NCBI GenBank assembly: GCA_035235625.1
Contig: CP141141.1
Location: 15,187,968-15,251,967 of the forward strand
DNA from: Saururus chinensis
Lineage: Eukaryota > Streptophyta > Magnoliopsida > Piperales > Saururaceae
Reading direction: 5' to 3'
DNA: 64,000 bases
The notes under the pieces: generated by a model
Told to the model about the DNA's origin: nothing
Seen by the model: the letters and a program-made list of their open reading frames with translations, nothing else
Database searches by the model: none
Made by a program: the position numbers and the translations under genes
Shown here: positions 37,401-50,322 of the stretch, piece after piece
Layout: the number at the start of each line of letters is the position of its first letter
Position numbering within the stretch: position 1 is the stretch's first letter

Positions 37401-39586
37401 CTATTCTGGAAATAAGATGTGTTTGAAGGTTGAAGGTATAGGGACATATAGAATTGTTCTCCATACAGGATACACCTTAGATTTAGATAGAGCTTTTTAT
37501 ATTTCAAGTTTTTCAAAAAACATAGTTTCTGTATCAAGACTAGTGCCTCATGGCTTTAATTTTCAGTTTATGAATTCGTCATTTCTTATTATTAAAAATT
37601 TAGTCATCATTGGTTTTGGTAATTTGATTGATGGACTATATTGTCTCTCTTTGCTTGTTTCCTTTAAACAATCTATGATGTCTGTACAAAGAAGTGTTAT
37701 TAAAAAGAACTCCTCTATGTCATGGCATAGGCGATTGAGGCATATCTCCATTGACCGCTTAAAACGATTAGTAAGAGAAGGAGTTTTAAAAACTCTTGAC
37801 TTTACTAAACTCGAGACATGTATAGACTTCATAAAGGGAAAGCAGACTAACAAGTCTTCTAAGGGTGCTAAGAGGCATGATGAGAAATTAGGCACATACA
37901 CACTGATATCTATGGACCATTTAGTATTCCGTATCTGAATGGTTAAAGTATTTCATTACCTTTATAGATGATCATACCCGATACATGTATCTTTATCTCT
38001 TAAATGAAAAGTCTGGAGCATTTGATGCTTTCAAGACTTATAAGGCAAAGGTAGAGAAATAATCTGGATTGAGTATCAAAATTGTTAGATTAGACAAATG
38101 AGGAGAATACTATGGCAGTTACACAGAGAGTGGCCAAAAACCTGGACCATCTGCGCAGTTCTTGAAGGAAAATGGTATTGTTGCACAATAAACAGTACCA
38201 GGCACACCACAACAAAATGGTGTTGCTAAAAGGAGGAACCACACTTTGATGGATATGGTGAAGAGTATGATCAGTAACTCCTCTCTTCCTCTCAATATGT
38301 AGAGTGAAGCCTTAAAGACAGCAGTGTACATTTTAAATCGAGTTCCATCTAAAGTCATTCCTAAAACACCATTTTAGCTATGGAATAGATAGAAACATAG
38401 TTTAGATCATGTACATATTTGGGGTTGTCCTGTCGAGGTTAGGGTATACATTCCACTTGAGAAGATGCTTGAGCCTAAGACTGTTAGTGGATTTTTCATT
38501 GGCTATGCAAAAAAGGTCTAAGGGTTATAAGTTTTATTGTCCATCTCACACCCCTACAGTAGTCGAAGCACGGAATGCACATTTTCTTAAGCAAGGAAAC
38601 TTCAGTGGGAGTATTTCTCCTAAATGCATTGTGTTTGAGGAAATACGGGTTCTAGGTATTTTACCCACATCCGGTGGAGGAACACATGCTGCTTCACCTA
38701 TGGTGATTCCAGAGTAGCCTCTCCTTCCTTCACCATCCCCTCAGGAACAAGTTTCTAAGTTCCTAGTGCACAGGCACCTCTGTCTGTTGATGAAATAGGA
38801 CTTCGAAGGTCCTCAAGAGTAAGGAAACCTGCACTCCCACAGGCCATGCCTGAGATAACTCTAGCAAATGGTATGATATCATGCAGGATGAGATGAAATC
38901 TATGGCTGATAATCAAGTCTGGGATCTCGTAGAGTAACCGCAGGGCGCTAGGACTCTTAGTTGCAAATAGGTCTATAAGACTAAATCAGATCCATTTGGT
39001 AACATTAGCAGATATAAAGCCCGACTTATAGCCAAAGGCTTTCTTCAAAAAGATGGTGTTGACTATAATAAAACCTTATCTCCAGTTTCTATGAAGGATT
39101 CATTGAGAGTTAATTTGGCTTTTGTAGCTCATTTTGACTTAGAGTTACATCAAATGGATGTCAAGACGGAATTCTTGAATGGGGATCTTCAGGAGGAGGT
39201 GTATATGATTCAATCTGAAGGACTTAGGCATACCTGTAGCCATTAGAGTCTTCAATGAAACCTTTCTACTAATCTTCTTCAGAACCACAATGTGTTTTTG
39301 GTTTAGAATTTGACTGAGAGTAATCTCGTTTAAGGCACTAAATTAGGATGGCTAATGGTATATTTATAACTAAACCAGGACACCATTGTTAAGAACCCTA
39401 GAATCCTGATCGTCCATCCATAGGTCATCATCCAATGGTTCAGATTTGCCACTTAAAACTACGACTTAATGGATATTTTGACTTAGGCCCATTACCCAAA
39501 CAATTTTAAAAGCCCAAAACAGTATCAATTGAGACAGTTGGGCTACTTTATGTTTTAATATAAAACAAAGCCTAACACTTTCACCC
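34446..39586 (+). mobile_element. Decayed Ty1/copia insertion inside the BiP duplicate
   Basis: The block separates two pieces of duplicated BiP (ACTCCTTT at 34438-34445 and CTTTCACCCTC from 39587), which are contiguous in the functional locus. A G/C-rich LTR- or leader-like part occupies 34490-35820, then plus-strand gag and pol remnants 35829-39235. At 39236-39586 is a piece that looks like another LTR in minus orientation (TGTTAGGCTTTG at its right end, TATA-like TATAAATATACC near 39355). No matching LTR pair was found. A 23-bp piece of BiP exon 7 recurs at about 34463-34485 near the left junction. Confidence 0.75.
35829..39235 (+). pseudogene. Ty1/copia gag-pol remnant
   Basis: A gag start at 35829 (MEPLAESQKPDDKIDINA) is followed, after a non-coding stretch, at 36430-36720 by PNQHLPLLSKDNF, WKEK-like, LGCMDFDLAFG and RSNRLSMILMKSHINKSIRG. 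Protease-flank and gag-pre-integrase are at 37330-37870 (MSWHRRLRHISIDRLKRLVR, then ETCIDFIKGKQTNK). The integrase core is at 37930-38370 (DDHTRYMYLY, GTPQQNGVA, then ILNRVPSKV), and RT N-terminal palm at 38930-39235 (RYKARLIAKGF, then LELHQMDVKTEFLNGDLQEE). It stops before the YVDD box. Numerous stops and frameshifts; non-functional. Confidence 0.9.
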
Positions 39587-40400
39587 TCAAAAACTTGCAG
39601 TAGTTAGACAATGATTTAATCAGGCAATGCAATCAACGTAATGAATGCAATCTTTGAGAAATTGATGGCACTTAAATCTTTGAGAAATTGGAATTTTGGA
39701 AGTTGGCTAGTGCTGGGAGAAATAATCACGGCCGTTGGATGGTCACTCACTTCTGTCGGACGTAAAGTTTGAAGGGAACACAGAGGTTAAAGAGAGAAAA
39801 TTGATAATTTTACATCAAAAATTTATGGTCAAGATAAGTGAGTCAACGTGAACCGGATACAATTTTTCAGGACAACGAGAAAACATTATGACACGTGGTA
39901 AATATGTTTATTTAATATTATAAGTTTAAATAATTTGTACTTATTAGGAAGTAAGTAAATTGAGGTATGAGTTTGAGTTCATATATTAAAATATTAACAA
40001 TAGACATATATACAGTTGTGGCTAGAATTGTTCAATTAAATACCTTCTCAATATAGAGACTAGCATAAGGTATACTTAGGATGCATATTACACTAGCATG
40101 TGTACCATCAATTTAGTTGAACTCACTTATTCCCTTCCAACTCTACCTCTTCCCTACCCACCCAAGAACTGAAAGTGGCGAGGGGAAGCCACAAAGAACT
40201 CCACCCAGATAAAAGTCAGAGACATACACCAACAATGTCCAAATAAGAGACTCAGCGATCTGTAGCCGACTTACGATTCCAAAGTCTTAGATATCAATTT
40301 TTCAAGGGGTTGCTATCTTTTGGACTGGTAAAGTAATTTTTTGTTTAAGTTTATCTAGATTGTTTCTTTATCCTCGCTTACACTACATCATGTACATGCT
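39587..40400 (-). pseudogene. Second BiP copy: intron 6 remnant fused to upstream block
   Basis: 39587-39680 matches intron 6 plus the edge of exon 7 of BiP (CTTTCACCCTCAAAAAC, then GACAATGATTTAATCAGGC). At about 39685-39700 it jumps to sequence matching 32700 onward (GGAAGTTGG, GGCCGTTGGATGGTC). Exons 1-6 and the P-UPRE are therefore deleted. The upstream match continues to about 40400, with a ~32-bp extra segment near 40215-40250. Together with 34246-34445 it shows a direct tandem duplication of the BiP locus. Confidence 0.9.
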
Positions 40401-40542
40401 TAAGAATTCACTTTCTCATCGTGGTCTCATGGTAATTGGTGTATGCTTTAGACTCTTCTACTTAACGTTGCTTAAGTAGGTTTTTATTTGCCAGTTTTCC
40501 ATATTGCCTTGCTGAAAACAGAATATTCTATATTCCTTAAAC

Positions 40543-41109
40543 TTTTCAAAAAAAAAAAAACCAACAAACCCGGACTTGCACAAAATAAAAAATATTAGAC
40601 ATAAATATCCCTAGTTAGGGTTTAGGGTTATATAGTGTAAAACCCTTAGACAGTCGTATTACCCCATAAATGACTTCATATATCGGTGATTTCTCATTGA
40701 GAAGTGAGCACACGACACAACCTTGGTTCAGATTTTTGACCCATCTCACCCGTGATTTTGGCAGTACGAGCAATGACAAGTGAACACACAGTGTGGGTTC
40801 TAATTTCTAACCCATCCCACGGGCAATTTTGAAAAACTACAATTGGTTTTCTGCCCATTCGGATTTTTCTTGTTTCTGAAAGGAGATTTCAAAAAAACTC
40901 AAGCGTGAGTTTCGATTTTCTTGTTTTTGAAATTGTCCGCCCTAAAGAGAGTTTCAGACATCAAAGTAAGGTTCTATCGGACTATACATTGATGCCATCC
41001 CGGTAAAGCAATGAACTTTGAAGAAAATCACCGGCCAATCGAGGGGTTAATCCGGCTTGGATCAATTTGTGATAAGGCTTTTCTCTAGCTCTAGATTGTA
41101 TGTTCGTAT
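40543..41109 (+). other. Left subterminal region of the Ulp1-MULE
   Basis: Non-coding, homologous in inverted order to 24360-24730 of the truncated sister element (stretches around GTGATTTCTCATTGAGAAGTG). Poly-A (40548-40560) and AGGGTTTAGGGTT at 40617-40629 are present. Presumably it is the 5' region of the Ulp1-type gene, interrupted at 41110. Confidence 0.6.
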
Positions 41110-41224
41110 TGTAACGTCCAAGAATTTTCTAAATTCCCGAAGTCAACTACATGTAAATCAGGGTTTTTGACCCCTTAACTTTCTCATCAAAATAACTTAC
41201 TCAATGGTTGGAATTGGTAGCTGA

Positions 41225-41228
<4 letters not shown>

Positions 41229-41292
<64 letters not shown>
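41229..41292. repeat. (TA)n microsatellite in LTR D
   Basis: TA run of about 62 bases. It is absent at the equivalent position of copy 2 (about 50440). Confidence 0.97.
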
Positions 41293-41297
<5 letters not shown>

Positions 41298-43167
41298 TAG
41301 GCAAAAAGAGTTTCAAAACGCCACTAAGAATACGTAAATTGGAGTTCAAATGAGGGAGATGCGGCTAGTCGAAGTTGAACATAATGCGCAAGCTCCATTT
41401 ACCCGAATTGGAAGCGTGAATTGTCCATTTAAGTTACTAAACGGGGCCGATTAATTAAAGTCACAAAAATTATTTTTTAGGGGCTCAATTAGGTGGCCTA
41501 AGTAGGGAGGTTTGGCCCAACTGCTTAGGGGATTAGGAACCCTAATTCCCATGCATATAAAAAACTTAACTAGGGCTCTTAGGAGGGGAGAAGGATTTTG
41601 GAGAGTAAAGGAGGAGCCATCGGAGAAGACGAAGGGTGTTGACGACCTGGGGAGGAGCATTCACAAAGGTCAAGGGCCGAGGAGGTAATATTACTAATTA
41701 AATATAATTCCTTGTTGTTAAATTAGTGTCAGCTTGTACATTATTTTTATTGGAATTATGGTTGGGAAAACCCAAATCTTTGTGATTAAATGAACGAAGA
41801 AAGAGGGTTGAGGGAGAAGAATTTGGTGGAGGAGAAGGGCCATCAGCCTGCAACAGTTGGCCAATAGCTGCCAGATAATGGAATCATTGCGGCAAACCAC
41901 ACTTTGTGGCCATCTAGAGGGGAAGGGGATGGCGTACAAGACACCATCTTCTCTCCCATCTCCCTCTACTACGAATTTCACTAGTCGAGGTTGTGGTTGG
42001 ATCCTGCCAGAAGAAGGGGAGACAAGGCCACTGTCTTTTCCCCTCCTTTGTTCATTGTGCAGAAACATGGAGGCAGCATTTGTCAGCTCTCTATGGAGTT
42101 GGCTGTGTAGGAGGCCTACTATGCGAGTGTGGGTTTCACCAGCTAGTCTCATAATATCCGGACCGGATCCAGCTGCTCCCCAAAAGTTTTCTTCTGCCGG
42201 CGGTAGGAGGGCCAGGCAAGTGGCGGCTGGATTCGATCCAGCCTCCACCCGCAGCCCTATGGGCGTCTCCTCGAGGAAGACGACCCGTAGGCGGGTTTGT
42301 GAGTCTAGCTTGATTCCAGGCTGGAACTACATACCGGACCCAAGTTTTTAAAAGAAAGAGAGGGATCATTAAACAATTCCAGTTCAAGAGGCTATACATG
42401 TTCAAAAAATTTAGAAAACTTACCGGTAGACTTTGAGAGGGAGATGAGTGTCCTAACTAAGTTCTAGCTTGGAGAAAAATCTCAAAGTATGTGAAATAAC
42501 CATTTTACCCTTATAGCCAAGTTGCAATTTACTTACCCAACTTAAGGGCTCCGGTTTAGAGGCCTATAAATGAACTTAAAATTTGGGAAAATTCCCAGTG
42601 AAATTTTAATGTGTACCATAAATAGAGACAAAACCACTTCGTGAGGAATTAAGGTAAACCATTAAGCAAACCTGGGTCGGTTCAAGGGGTTCACGACCTC
42701 GTTAAACACTAGAAAAATTACCCTGGGTCAGTGACATCAAGGAATACCCTTGAGCTCAATTATGGACCCATTAGATTTCAGGAAAGCCTTAGATAAAATG
42801 ACAAAAATGCCCCTTTGAGCGGATCACCACATTCATGTGAATAGAAGCGTGAGTCGATTGAGAGTGAAGTTGGGAGAGGGCAATGACTTAAAAATCAATA
42901 GAGGGGCAGTGAGATGACCAAAATGACCCAAGGGAGGTTACCATACCCTAGGTGGTAATATTACCCTAATGCCCTTAGGGGCAGTATATTATGTTTCCGT
43001 CTAACTAGATAACTTAGTTAACCAAGAGTTAAGGTACCCTATAATGATATTAAATGGCTGCAAAATGGAAGGGGTGTGACCAGTAGGTAACACGAAGACA
43101 TTTACAGGTCACAGTGTCACAAGATACAAGGGGAAAAACCCTAATTCTCAAGTTTTAAGGGTGTATG

Positions 43168-46100
43168 TGTTAGGCCCCAGCACTCACCCGACCTGAGCCG
43201 AACCCGGTCCAAGGGCCGATCAAAGCACATAGGTGCGACAAGATCGTTGGTTTAACACGTTGCAGAAGTCTTAACCCCTCTAGTGGATGAATTACATACA
43301 CAAAGGCACACACCTTTAATCCTTTGTGTAAGAGAAATAAGGAAAAATAAAAAAAAAGATAACATCTCTAAAATAAATCCTCAAACATAACCCACATACA
43401 TAATATCCTGAGCCTAAACAAAAGGCTCGAATAGAAAAATCTTAGACAGGTCTAAAAACATCAGATATACACGAGTCTGAAACATAATCATCCATAGAAA
43501 GTGTTCTATAATCATAATAGAGTAGATTAGTAAACAAAATAATGTCCAATGGCATCCACGCTTACTCCCATTCATATCCCAATTGTTCCTCATATAAGGG
43601 ATCCTAATTAACTGCATGTCACGCCATGCAGCCCCAAAACAAAACACACAAAGAGGGGTGAGTAAAACTCAATAAGGTTTGAAATGTGGTAATGTTAATT
43701 AGAAAACAACCATGAAACATCAACATGGTAATTCAGATCTATATTTCACATAATATCCCCATTTCTGATTAATTCCCTTACCATATCCCTATTTACCCAT
43801 AAGTAATTTATCATGCATACAAGTATCTCATACATACTAACCATGACATGAATAATCACACTATGGCATAGCATCCACCCTACATAATAAGTGATTCTCA
43901 CCTAATCACATCATGCATAATCATCATATATAACCTGCATGAGAAGTGTCTCTACCAAAAATTCAGATCATGTATAAACATCACATAAACCTGCATGAGA
44001 AGTGTCTCTAACACACATATGCATAAACATCACCTACCAGCTTGCATATAAAGTGTCTCTAACACACATTTAATAACCATGCAAGTTGATAAAAATAACC
44101 CTGCTTAATCGGCCGAAGCATAAACAATCATTGCGCACTCCAAACAATCCCCATTAGGAAAGTTTGAAGGAATGTCACAGTTTTGGTAAATTCGCTAATA
44201 GGGAAAAATAGCCCTAGTAAGCCGGTGCACTCGGCTAGATTCTCAGGGTCCAGATGATCTTAATAGTTTATCTCCTAATAGCATCACCGCTTTTCTCAAC
44301 CCGAGGAGGAAAACCCGTCCTCAAGGGACATAAAACCTTGTCATTTTGGATGTAAAATCAAATCAATAAGCCTCTGATCGATTAACCCGTCCTTTTCTCA
44401 CGCAATTGCATCCAATCGACCAACATTGGCTAAATTCGGTAAAGTCTCATTCATAAATCCATCTCATGATGCATGCAACATGATATATATGTGAGTAATC
44501 TTTGCATGAATTCTAATTCATGGAGCGTGCTCCCATCAACCCCATATGCATCATATTTAATCATGAATATTAACAATTATCATGATTACTTCCCACGTGT
44601 GTGTGTGTATTCAAGATAGAAACATTCATTTTTAAGCATATAACCATGCATTGTAGATAACCCACAAAACACTACACATATTCTCTTTAACATCTAATCA
44701 TGGCTCCTAACTAAAATTATGAGTGAAAACCATTGAAAAACATCAATCAAGTCAAGTGTAACCTCATGCTAGACCTATATAAGCATATACACACCACACT
44801 TGAATCTAGGCATGACACGATCATTGCCATAACTTAATCACATTATATGAAGATATACAAGTTCATTCTCATGCTATAATCTTGCTGGAATCATGCTTAA
44901 AACATAAGAAGTCATTCAATCATGGGGTCAAGATAAGTAATCCTAACATGTTTAACCAACAACACACAATTTCACATAATACTTAAATATTCTTCATAAT
45001 TTTCAACATTAATATCATTCCCTTCCAGTATCTCATTCTAGCATAAACTACTCAGCGTGAACATAAGAAATAGTATTTAAGAGTAAAAACTCAAAAATAG
45101 ACAAAATAGCAAAAATCCCCCAATTTGCTGTGTTGGTGTTGGCGTTTGAACGCCTTGCAGGGTCGTTCGAATGTCTGGCCATTCAATAGGCCTGTATGAC
45201 CATTTGATCAGCTCCCTGGCCATTCAATCATCATAACGGGCTTTTTTGGTTTGTCTTCCCCACTTCAAAATCAAAACCGAAACTTTACATACCCTTCATA
45301 ACTTATCAAATCTCATCCCCAAACTTCATGATAATCAAATTAATGCTTAGAGAGCATCAAATCTAGCCCTTTTTAAATAGTAACACTAAGAAATCTCATC
45401 AAAGATTAAACCTTTATCAAATCGCCATTAAAGCTCATAACCATGGAACCCACTTCAAACTCTATCAAAACTCAAATCCAAAATCACAACCACATTTTGG
45501 ATGAAAACACTTACCTTCCACCAGCTTCTTGACTCGAAATAGCTCCTCCAACACCTTCGAATCCTACCCAACATATGATTTTTATTAATACTTTCATAAA
45601 TCCGATTTAAAACACCTAAATCCTTCAAAAACTAGTAGATCTAGGGTTCAAGAAGCTCAAAAACGAAATTTCCATAATTAGGTTTTAAAATAGAACTTCC
45701 AATCAGTAGTTTTTTTAGTAGAAATCAAGATTAGACCATAGCAAAAGAAGAGATTTGAAAGATTTAAGAAAAACCCCAAGAGATTAATGAAAAATTAAGC
45801 AAATTCATACCTTAATCTTTTTTCCCTTTCTAGAAAATGGGGATTAGGCTCTAAGCTCCTGGTCTCAGCACTTTCCTAATTGGGAAAATGGCTGGGCTAT
45901 TCCTTTTATAGTAAATGTTGGAGTAAACCTAATGCATTAGTGGGGTACAAATAGGATTTACTACTAAAAATGGAAAAACTTGTCTATTTTAAACCAAATT
46001 AAAGCTTACAAATTTTAAAATAATTATTTTATGTCTTAGGATGATGCTAGGGTCATTTAGAGCTAATAATCCCAATTTCATACGTGGGCCCACGGTGGGT

Positions 46101-46330
46101 CACGCCCCATAACTTTTCGGGAAAAATAGTAAAATATTCTAAAAATTCCAAAAAAAACTAAATAACTTAAATTAACTTAAAAACCGTAAATATGAAGAAA
46201 AGTTTGGCTAAAACATTTGGTAACTACTTTAATTTAAAAAATAGTCAAAATCGATCAGAATTAGCATTAAACCACACATTAACAGTTAAATAGAATAAAA
46301 ATAAACCAGTTCGAGTTTAGGGGTCTTACA
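43168..46330 (-). mobile_element. LTR family B, complete, nested in LTR D
   Basis: On the minus strand it starts TGTAAGACCCCTAAACTCG (46330) and ends GGGGCCTAACA (43168), 3163 bp. Flanking 5-mers GTATG (43163-43167) and GTCTG (46331-46335) match at 4 of 5. Copy 2 of LTR D is uninterrupted at the corresponding point (about 52293-52313), confirming a later insertion. No coding domain is present; it is a solo LTR. Related copies are at 14276-16214, 58615-60100 and from 62624. Confidence 0.87.
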
Positions 46331-47819
46331 GTCTGCAACACAATGCATCAATCCACCGTGGTATTATATTTGTAACTCGTGTGATGCGTTAGAGTTATTT
46401 ACCTTCTCAGGCTTTAATTTCGCTAAGCCCTAGCCTTGCAAATGAGTGCGATGAGCTTCTGTTTATTATTATGGATTTGTATGACTTCATATTATTTATG
46501 TTTCTTATGGTGATGGATGATTTTATTATTAATTTATAGTGGTAAATTGATATTAATGAAGATTAGTTAAGAGATATTAGTTATCATCGGATTGGGGGGT
46601 TACTTGTCATAAAGACCTTAGGCTTCTATGGGTTATATATTATTTATATTTTTGCAGACATTGCTCCTAGAGTTGGGATGGTGGATATTGTGATACACTT
46701 TCTTCATAGCTACGACAGTTTGAGTATTGGCTAGTGAGGTCTCTACTGCGGATTTTTCGCAAGTCTTCTCAAGACCATATAGTGAGTACGAAAAATGGAG
46801 TTGCATTAATATCATGGAAGGCTTGTGTTTCTCGCCAATTTGTGTTCATGAGCACATTTGGGATCCTCTTCTCTAGATTCGTGGTAGCTATTGTGAGCCC
46901 TAGGGATTTGGGTAAAACTATTGTTAAGCAGTCTACTTCAATGTAGAAGTCATATGTGTGGGGATTTCTTCTAGAGTTGAGTTATTTCTGATTGAACACA
47001 AATTATATTATGTTAAACCTAGAGTTGGGTTAAAGCAAGGACGGGTTGTTAGTGCCACATGTCATTTTAGTTTGGCATGTGATGTGTTTGTATGTCCAAA
47101 AGATTGGATAGGGGATTAATTATTGAATAAGGGTTTTGAGATAATTAATGATACGTTTGTTGATGATTGTTTAATTAGCACAAGTAGAATAATTAAAGGA
47201 CTTGCATCAAATGTAGGTTGATTAAAAATACTTAAGCATTGCATGTTAAATGCTATGCTTCTTGAGATATTATAATGTTTAGGCAGAACTATGTATGGAT
47301 CCGATTTTGTTAGAAACATTGGAGATGTTGTCTGATGAGTACATAGGCAACTAACATTTAGTGATGTTGGATCAATCTAAAAACCATTAATAAAACCTTT
47401 TGTTCTCTTGAAACTTTTTTCCTATGGGTGGAGAAGTTTCGTTGTTGTTGTCGTTTGGCTTGGTTGGTTGCAAGTTTTCCGAGCGACGACAAGTGAGACT
47501 AGGACTGATGAGCACGAGTGTAGTTCTTTGTTTCTCCAATTCCAGTAAGTGTATCTTTGGCGTGAGAGTCAATTTAGTTATTTATTTTCAGATTGATGAT
47601 AGACTTGTACTTAGATGGATAGGGTGTTCTTTATTAATTTTTGAGATGTGTAATAATATCATATGATTTGATATTGTATTTGTGAACCCAAGTCATCATG
47701 ACTTGAATATTTAATTAAATTCTTTATTTTGTACTCAAGAAGGAAGAAAAAAATTCTCATGACTTGCTATTTGAAAAGGCTTTTAAAAATTCGGGTCATG
47801 ACGCATATGCATGATTTTT

Positions 47820-48127
47820 TATATTTCATGTTATAGAACACACGAAATAGTCACTACATTTATCTTCGCAATAGCATATCGTGTGATTGAGTATACGATA
47901 ACCCATGTAGATGTCCTTCTATCGTGTATGCATAGCATACATAATGTGTCATTAATAACATGACAAGCAAAAGACAACATTCAAGTGTTGTACTATCGTA
48001 TATGAGAAGGCATCATATAGTGTATTCGATAACACAATATATGAACTTAGCATATATAGACACATTAGTTACATACTGCGAATCAACGTGACTCTTTGAT
48101 TTTGGTCACGACCTGTTGTTGATATAC

Positions 48128-48202
<75 letters not shown>

Positions 48203-49080
48203 CTTTTGTAGACGAGAAGCTAGAAGAATACATGCAAATGGCAGAATCGGTGAAGGCATCAGAAGAGACGAAGAAGAGAATCTATGGGAGGAGACCGGGT
48301 TTGAGAACAAACAATTTCCCTGCATTGAATCGAGGCCAGGATGCAAGGCAATCTTGGAGGAGACTGGGTTCTACCCAGTATATGATTGTGAGGCAATAAT
48401 TATCTCCAAGTGGCTCTTGGATGTCCTAATAGGTGAGTGCTGGGATAACTCACAGGAAGTTTTCAACATTCGGGGGAAAATACTACCCCTCACAGTAGAA
48501 GTAACCTTGATAACTGGTTTGAGTGTGAAAGGGAACCCGTTGAAGTTAGAAAGTGGAAAGTGGAAAGGGGAAGGTTGCCCAAGGCAAGGGGCAATTCTTA
48601 AAGAAATTCTTCATAGGGAAGGGACCAGAGAAGAATCTGATTAAAGACATTTTGAAAGGAGTGGCAGACAATAGACGGACTGTCTCTGACTAGGACTTAG
48701 AACGGTTGGCCATCGTGCACATGGGGGTCCTTCACACGGTATAACCCACTAAAGGTTGACCATAGCCACCACTTTGCAGAGGTGGACCACATTAGGAAGC
48801 GTGTTGTCCATGAAATAGAGAGGGTCCTTCGCATAAAGGCTGCAACCAAGTGGCCAATGACGAAGATTAACAAATGGCCATATCAAGAAACCAGCGAAGA
48901 TTGTAGTCTCTTCATCATGTATTACATAGCAAAGCTGGTAGGAGGAGTCCTTCAACCTGATTTTACCCAAACATAAATCACAAATTTGGTTAGGCCTCAA
49001 ATCTGTGCGGCAATTCTTCAGTGGAGAATTGATCTCGAATTTGATTTAGATGTGGATGAATTATAATAAGGCAATACACA
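47820..49080 (+). pseudogene. Ulp1-type gene of the 17-kb MULE, with large internal deletion
   Basis: Plus-strand DUF1985-like part at 48210-48644 (EEYMQMAESVKASEETKK, PVYDCEAIIISKWLLDVLIG, LITGLSVKGNPLKL). After stops, the C-terminal protease end follows at about 48749-48976: HHFAEVDHIRKRVV, then KWPYQETSEDCSLFIMYYIA. The Cys of EDCS is at the catalytic-Cys position and Gln of YQE at the oxyanion position. The linker and the His/Asp part of the protease, present in the sister copy (20125-22223), are missing, and stops occur near 48642 and 48690. It is therefore inactive. The two copies complement each other in what they retain. Confidence 0.72.
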
Positions 49081-49990
49081 ATATATAATTTATACACATA
49101 CAATACACAAATTGTAAATACTTAATTATTACTCACAATACACAGTTTATTAATAAACAACTCTTTTTTTCGATTCCATTGGTGTAATCCTCTACGTGAA
49201 TTGTCCTTAATCGTGTAATTGATAACATGATGTATGTATGTTTGTTGTTTAAATGTTTCACATCGTGTAAGCAGCCCGATGCCTATATGTCAGTCGTTTT
49301 ATTTATTACACGAAGACGTGTTAAGTCGTGAGTCTGATTTGATGACTTATATTGATATCGTGCTACTATGCACATGATTGTGCATTAGTCATGTGTCCAA
49401 GTAGATGACCTATATAAATGTTTTGGCGTATTATTACAATGAGTGTGTCTTTGAATCCACGACTAGTAGATTATTGTATCACTGCTAACGCGAAAAGGAT
49501 GAGTATGCACAAAATAAATACTTGTAGACAAATGTGTATGGGGAAAAAGATATAAGTTTTATTAATGTATTTCTACACAAATGTATTTATGTTTGCTAGG
49601 CCAGAAATTGTATCGACTCTTCGGGAAATGGTGATGCCATAAATTGGAATGACTCTTCGAAAATTGATCGTTTATTTATTGTCACTATTGTATTATTGAT
49701 AAGATGACATTACCAATATCATGTAATTGGTGACACGTAACTCAGAAAAAATATAATATTAATTGAATGTCTTTTCCTATCTTGTCATTGGTAACACATA
49801 AACCCTTGGGTGTTTTCTGATTATACTATATCTATACATTAGAGAATTAACAAACAAAAAATCAAACTATCGTCTTATCGACATCATGATAATTAACTAG
49901 TTCATGCCATCGATAACACGATACATATACAAAATCGTATAGCATAACACAACACTTTCTAGAAATTGTGTTTTTAAGAACACGATTGTA
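47860..49990. repeat. Dispersed ~22-bp palindrome, cluster 2
   Basis: Copies include about 47880 (CGTGTGATTGAGTATACGAT), 47950 (GTGTCATTAATAACATGAC), 49216 (CGTGTAATTGATAACATG), 49690, 49720, 49775 and 49910 (CATCGATAACACGAT). All are outside the protein-coding stretches of the MULE and outside the nested LTRs. Confidence 0.8.
48127..48200. repeat. (CATA)n/(TA)n microsatellite
   Basis: CATACATA units are followed by a long TA run, directly upstream of the DUF1985-like coding part. Confidence 0.96.
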
Positions 49991-50059
49991 CATTGTCATT
50001 TCCGTCTATCAACTAAAGAAAGAGGGTGAAAAAGGCAACCCCGATTGATGTTACCCTTC

Positions 50060-50322
50060 TTTACATTGTTTTCCTACTCTTTTATTCGCCATCCTTCAAC
50101 TTGTAGTTGGACCATCTGCCACATTCAAAGGTTCCTTTTGTGCACCAACACATCATTTGCGGTTGTGACCCAACTGCCTGCATGGTCCACATTTTTGTGG
50201 GGTTTTGACCTTTGGTTGCGACTGTATACAATTGGTGCTTGTTGTGCATGCTCATTAGACTCTTCATTTACCTTCTATTTCAATATATTAGGCTATTTGC
50301 CTTTGTATTTGATTAGTATTTG
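50060..50322 (-). pseudogene. C-terminal zinc knuckle of the MULE transposase (separated by solo LTR)
   Basis: The minus strand at 50191-50148 encodes C-GP-C-RQLG-H-NRK-stop-C, an exact CX2CX4HX4C spacing with a TGA at one spacer position (50151-50153). This is the CCHC knuckle typical at the end of MULE transposases. The rest of the transposase lies at 54600-57497, beyond the solo LTR at 50323-53947. Confidence 0.75.

Larger units (their letters stand above)
41110..47803 (+). mobile_element. Solo LTR, family D copy 1, with LTR B nested inside
   Basis: It starts TGTAACGTCCAAGAATTTTC and ends GGGTCATGACG (copy 2 ends TTGTGACA). The flanking 5-mers CGTAT (41105-41109) and CATAT (47804-47808) match at 4 of 5. 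After subtracting the nested LTR B (43168-46330) and one duplication copy, the LTR is ~3.5 kb, like copy 2. Shared blocks include the start, AAACCACTT followed by GTGAG, GGTTCACGACC, and TTGGAAAC/TTAGAAACATTGGAGATG. A G/C-rich island at 41840-42320 does not align with the island of copy 2. No gag/pol was found. Confidence 0.87.

Noticed and set aside
39236..39586. Separate complete LTR at the right end of the copia block
   Set aside because: A TGTTAGG start and TATA-like motif are present on the minus strand, but no matching end or target duplication was found, so it was kept only as part of the composite insertion.
41718..42405. Overlapping 176- and 164-codon ORFs
   Set aside because: They lie in the G/C-rich island of LTR D on opposite strands, and the other LTR D copy lacks the sequence. 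No domain seen.
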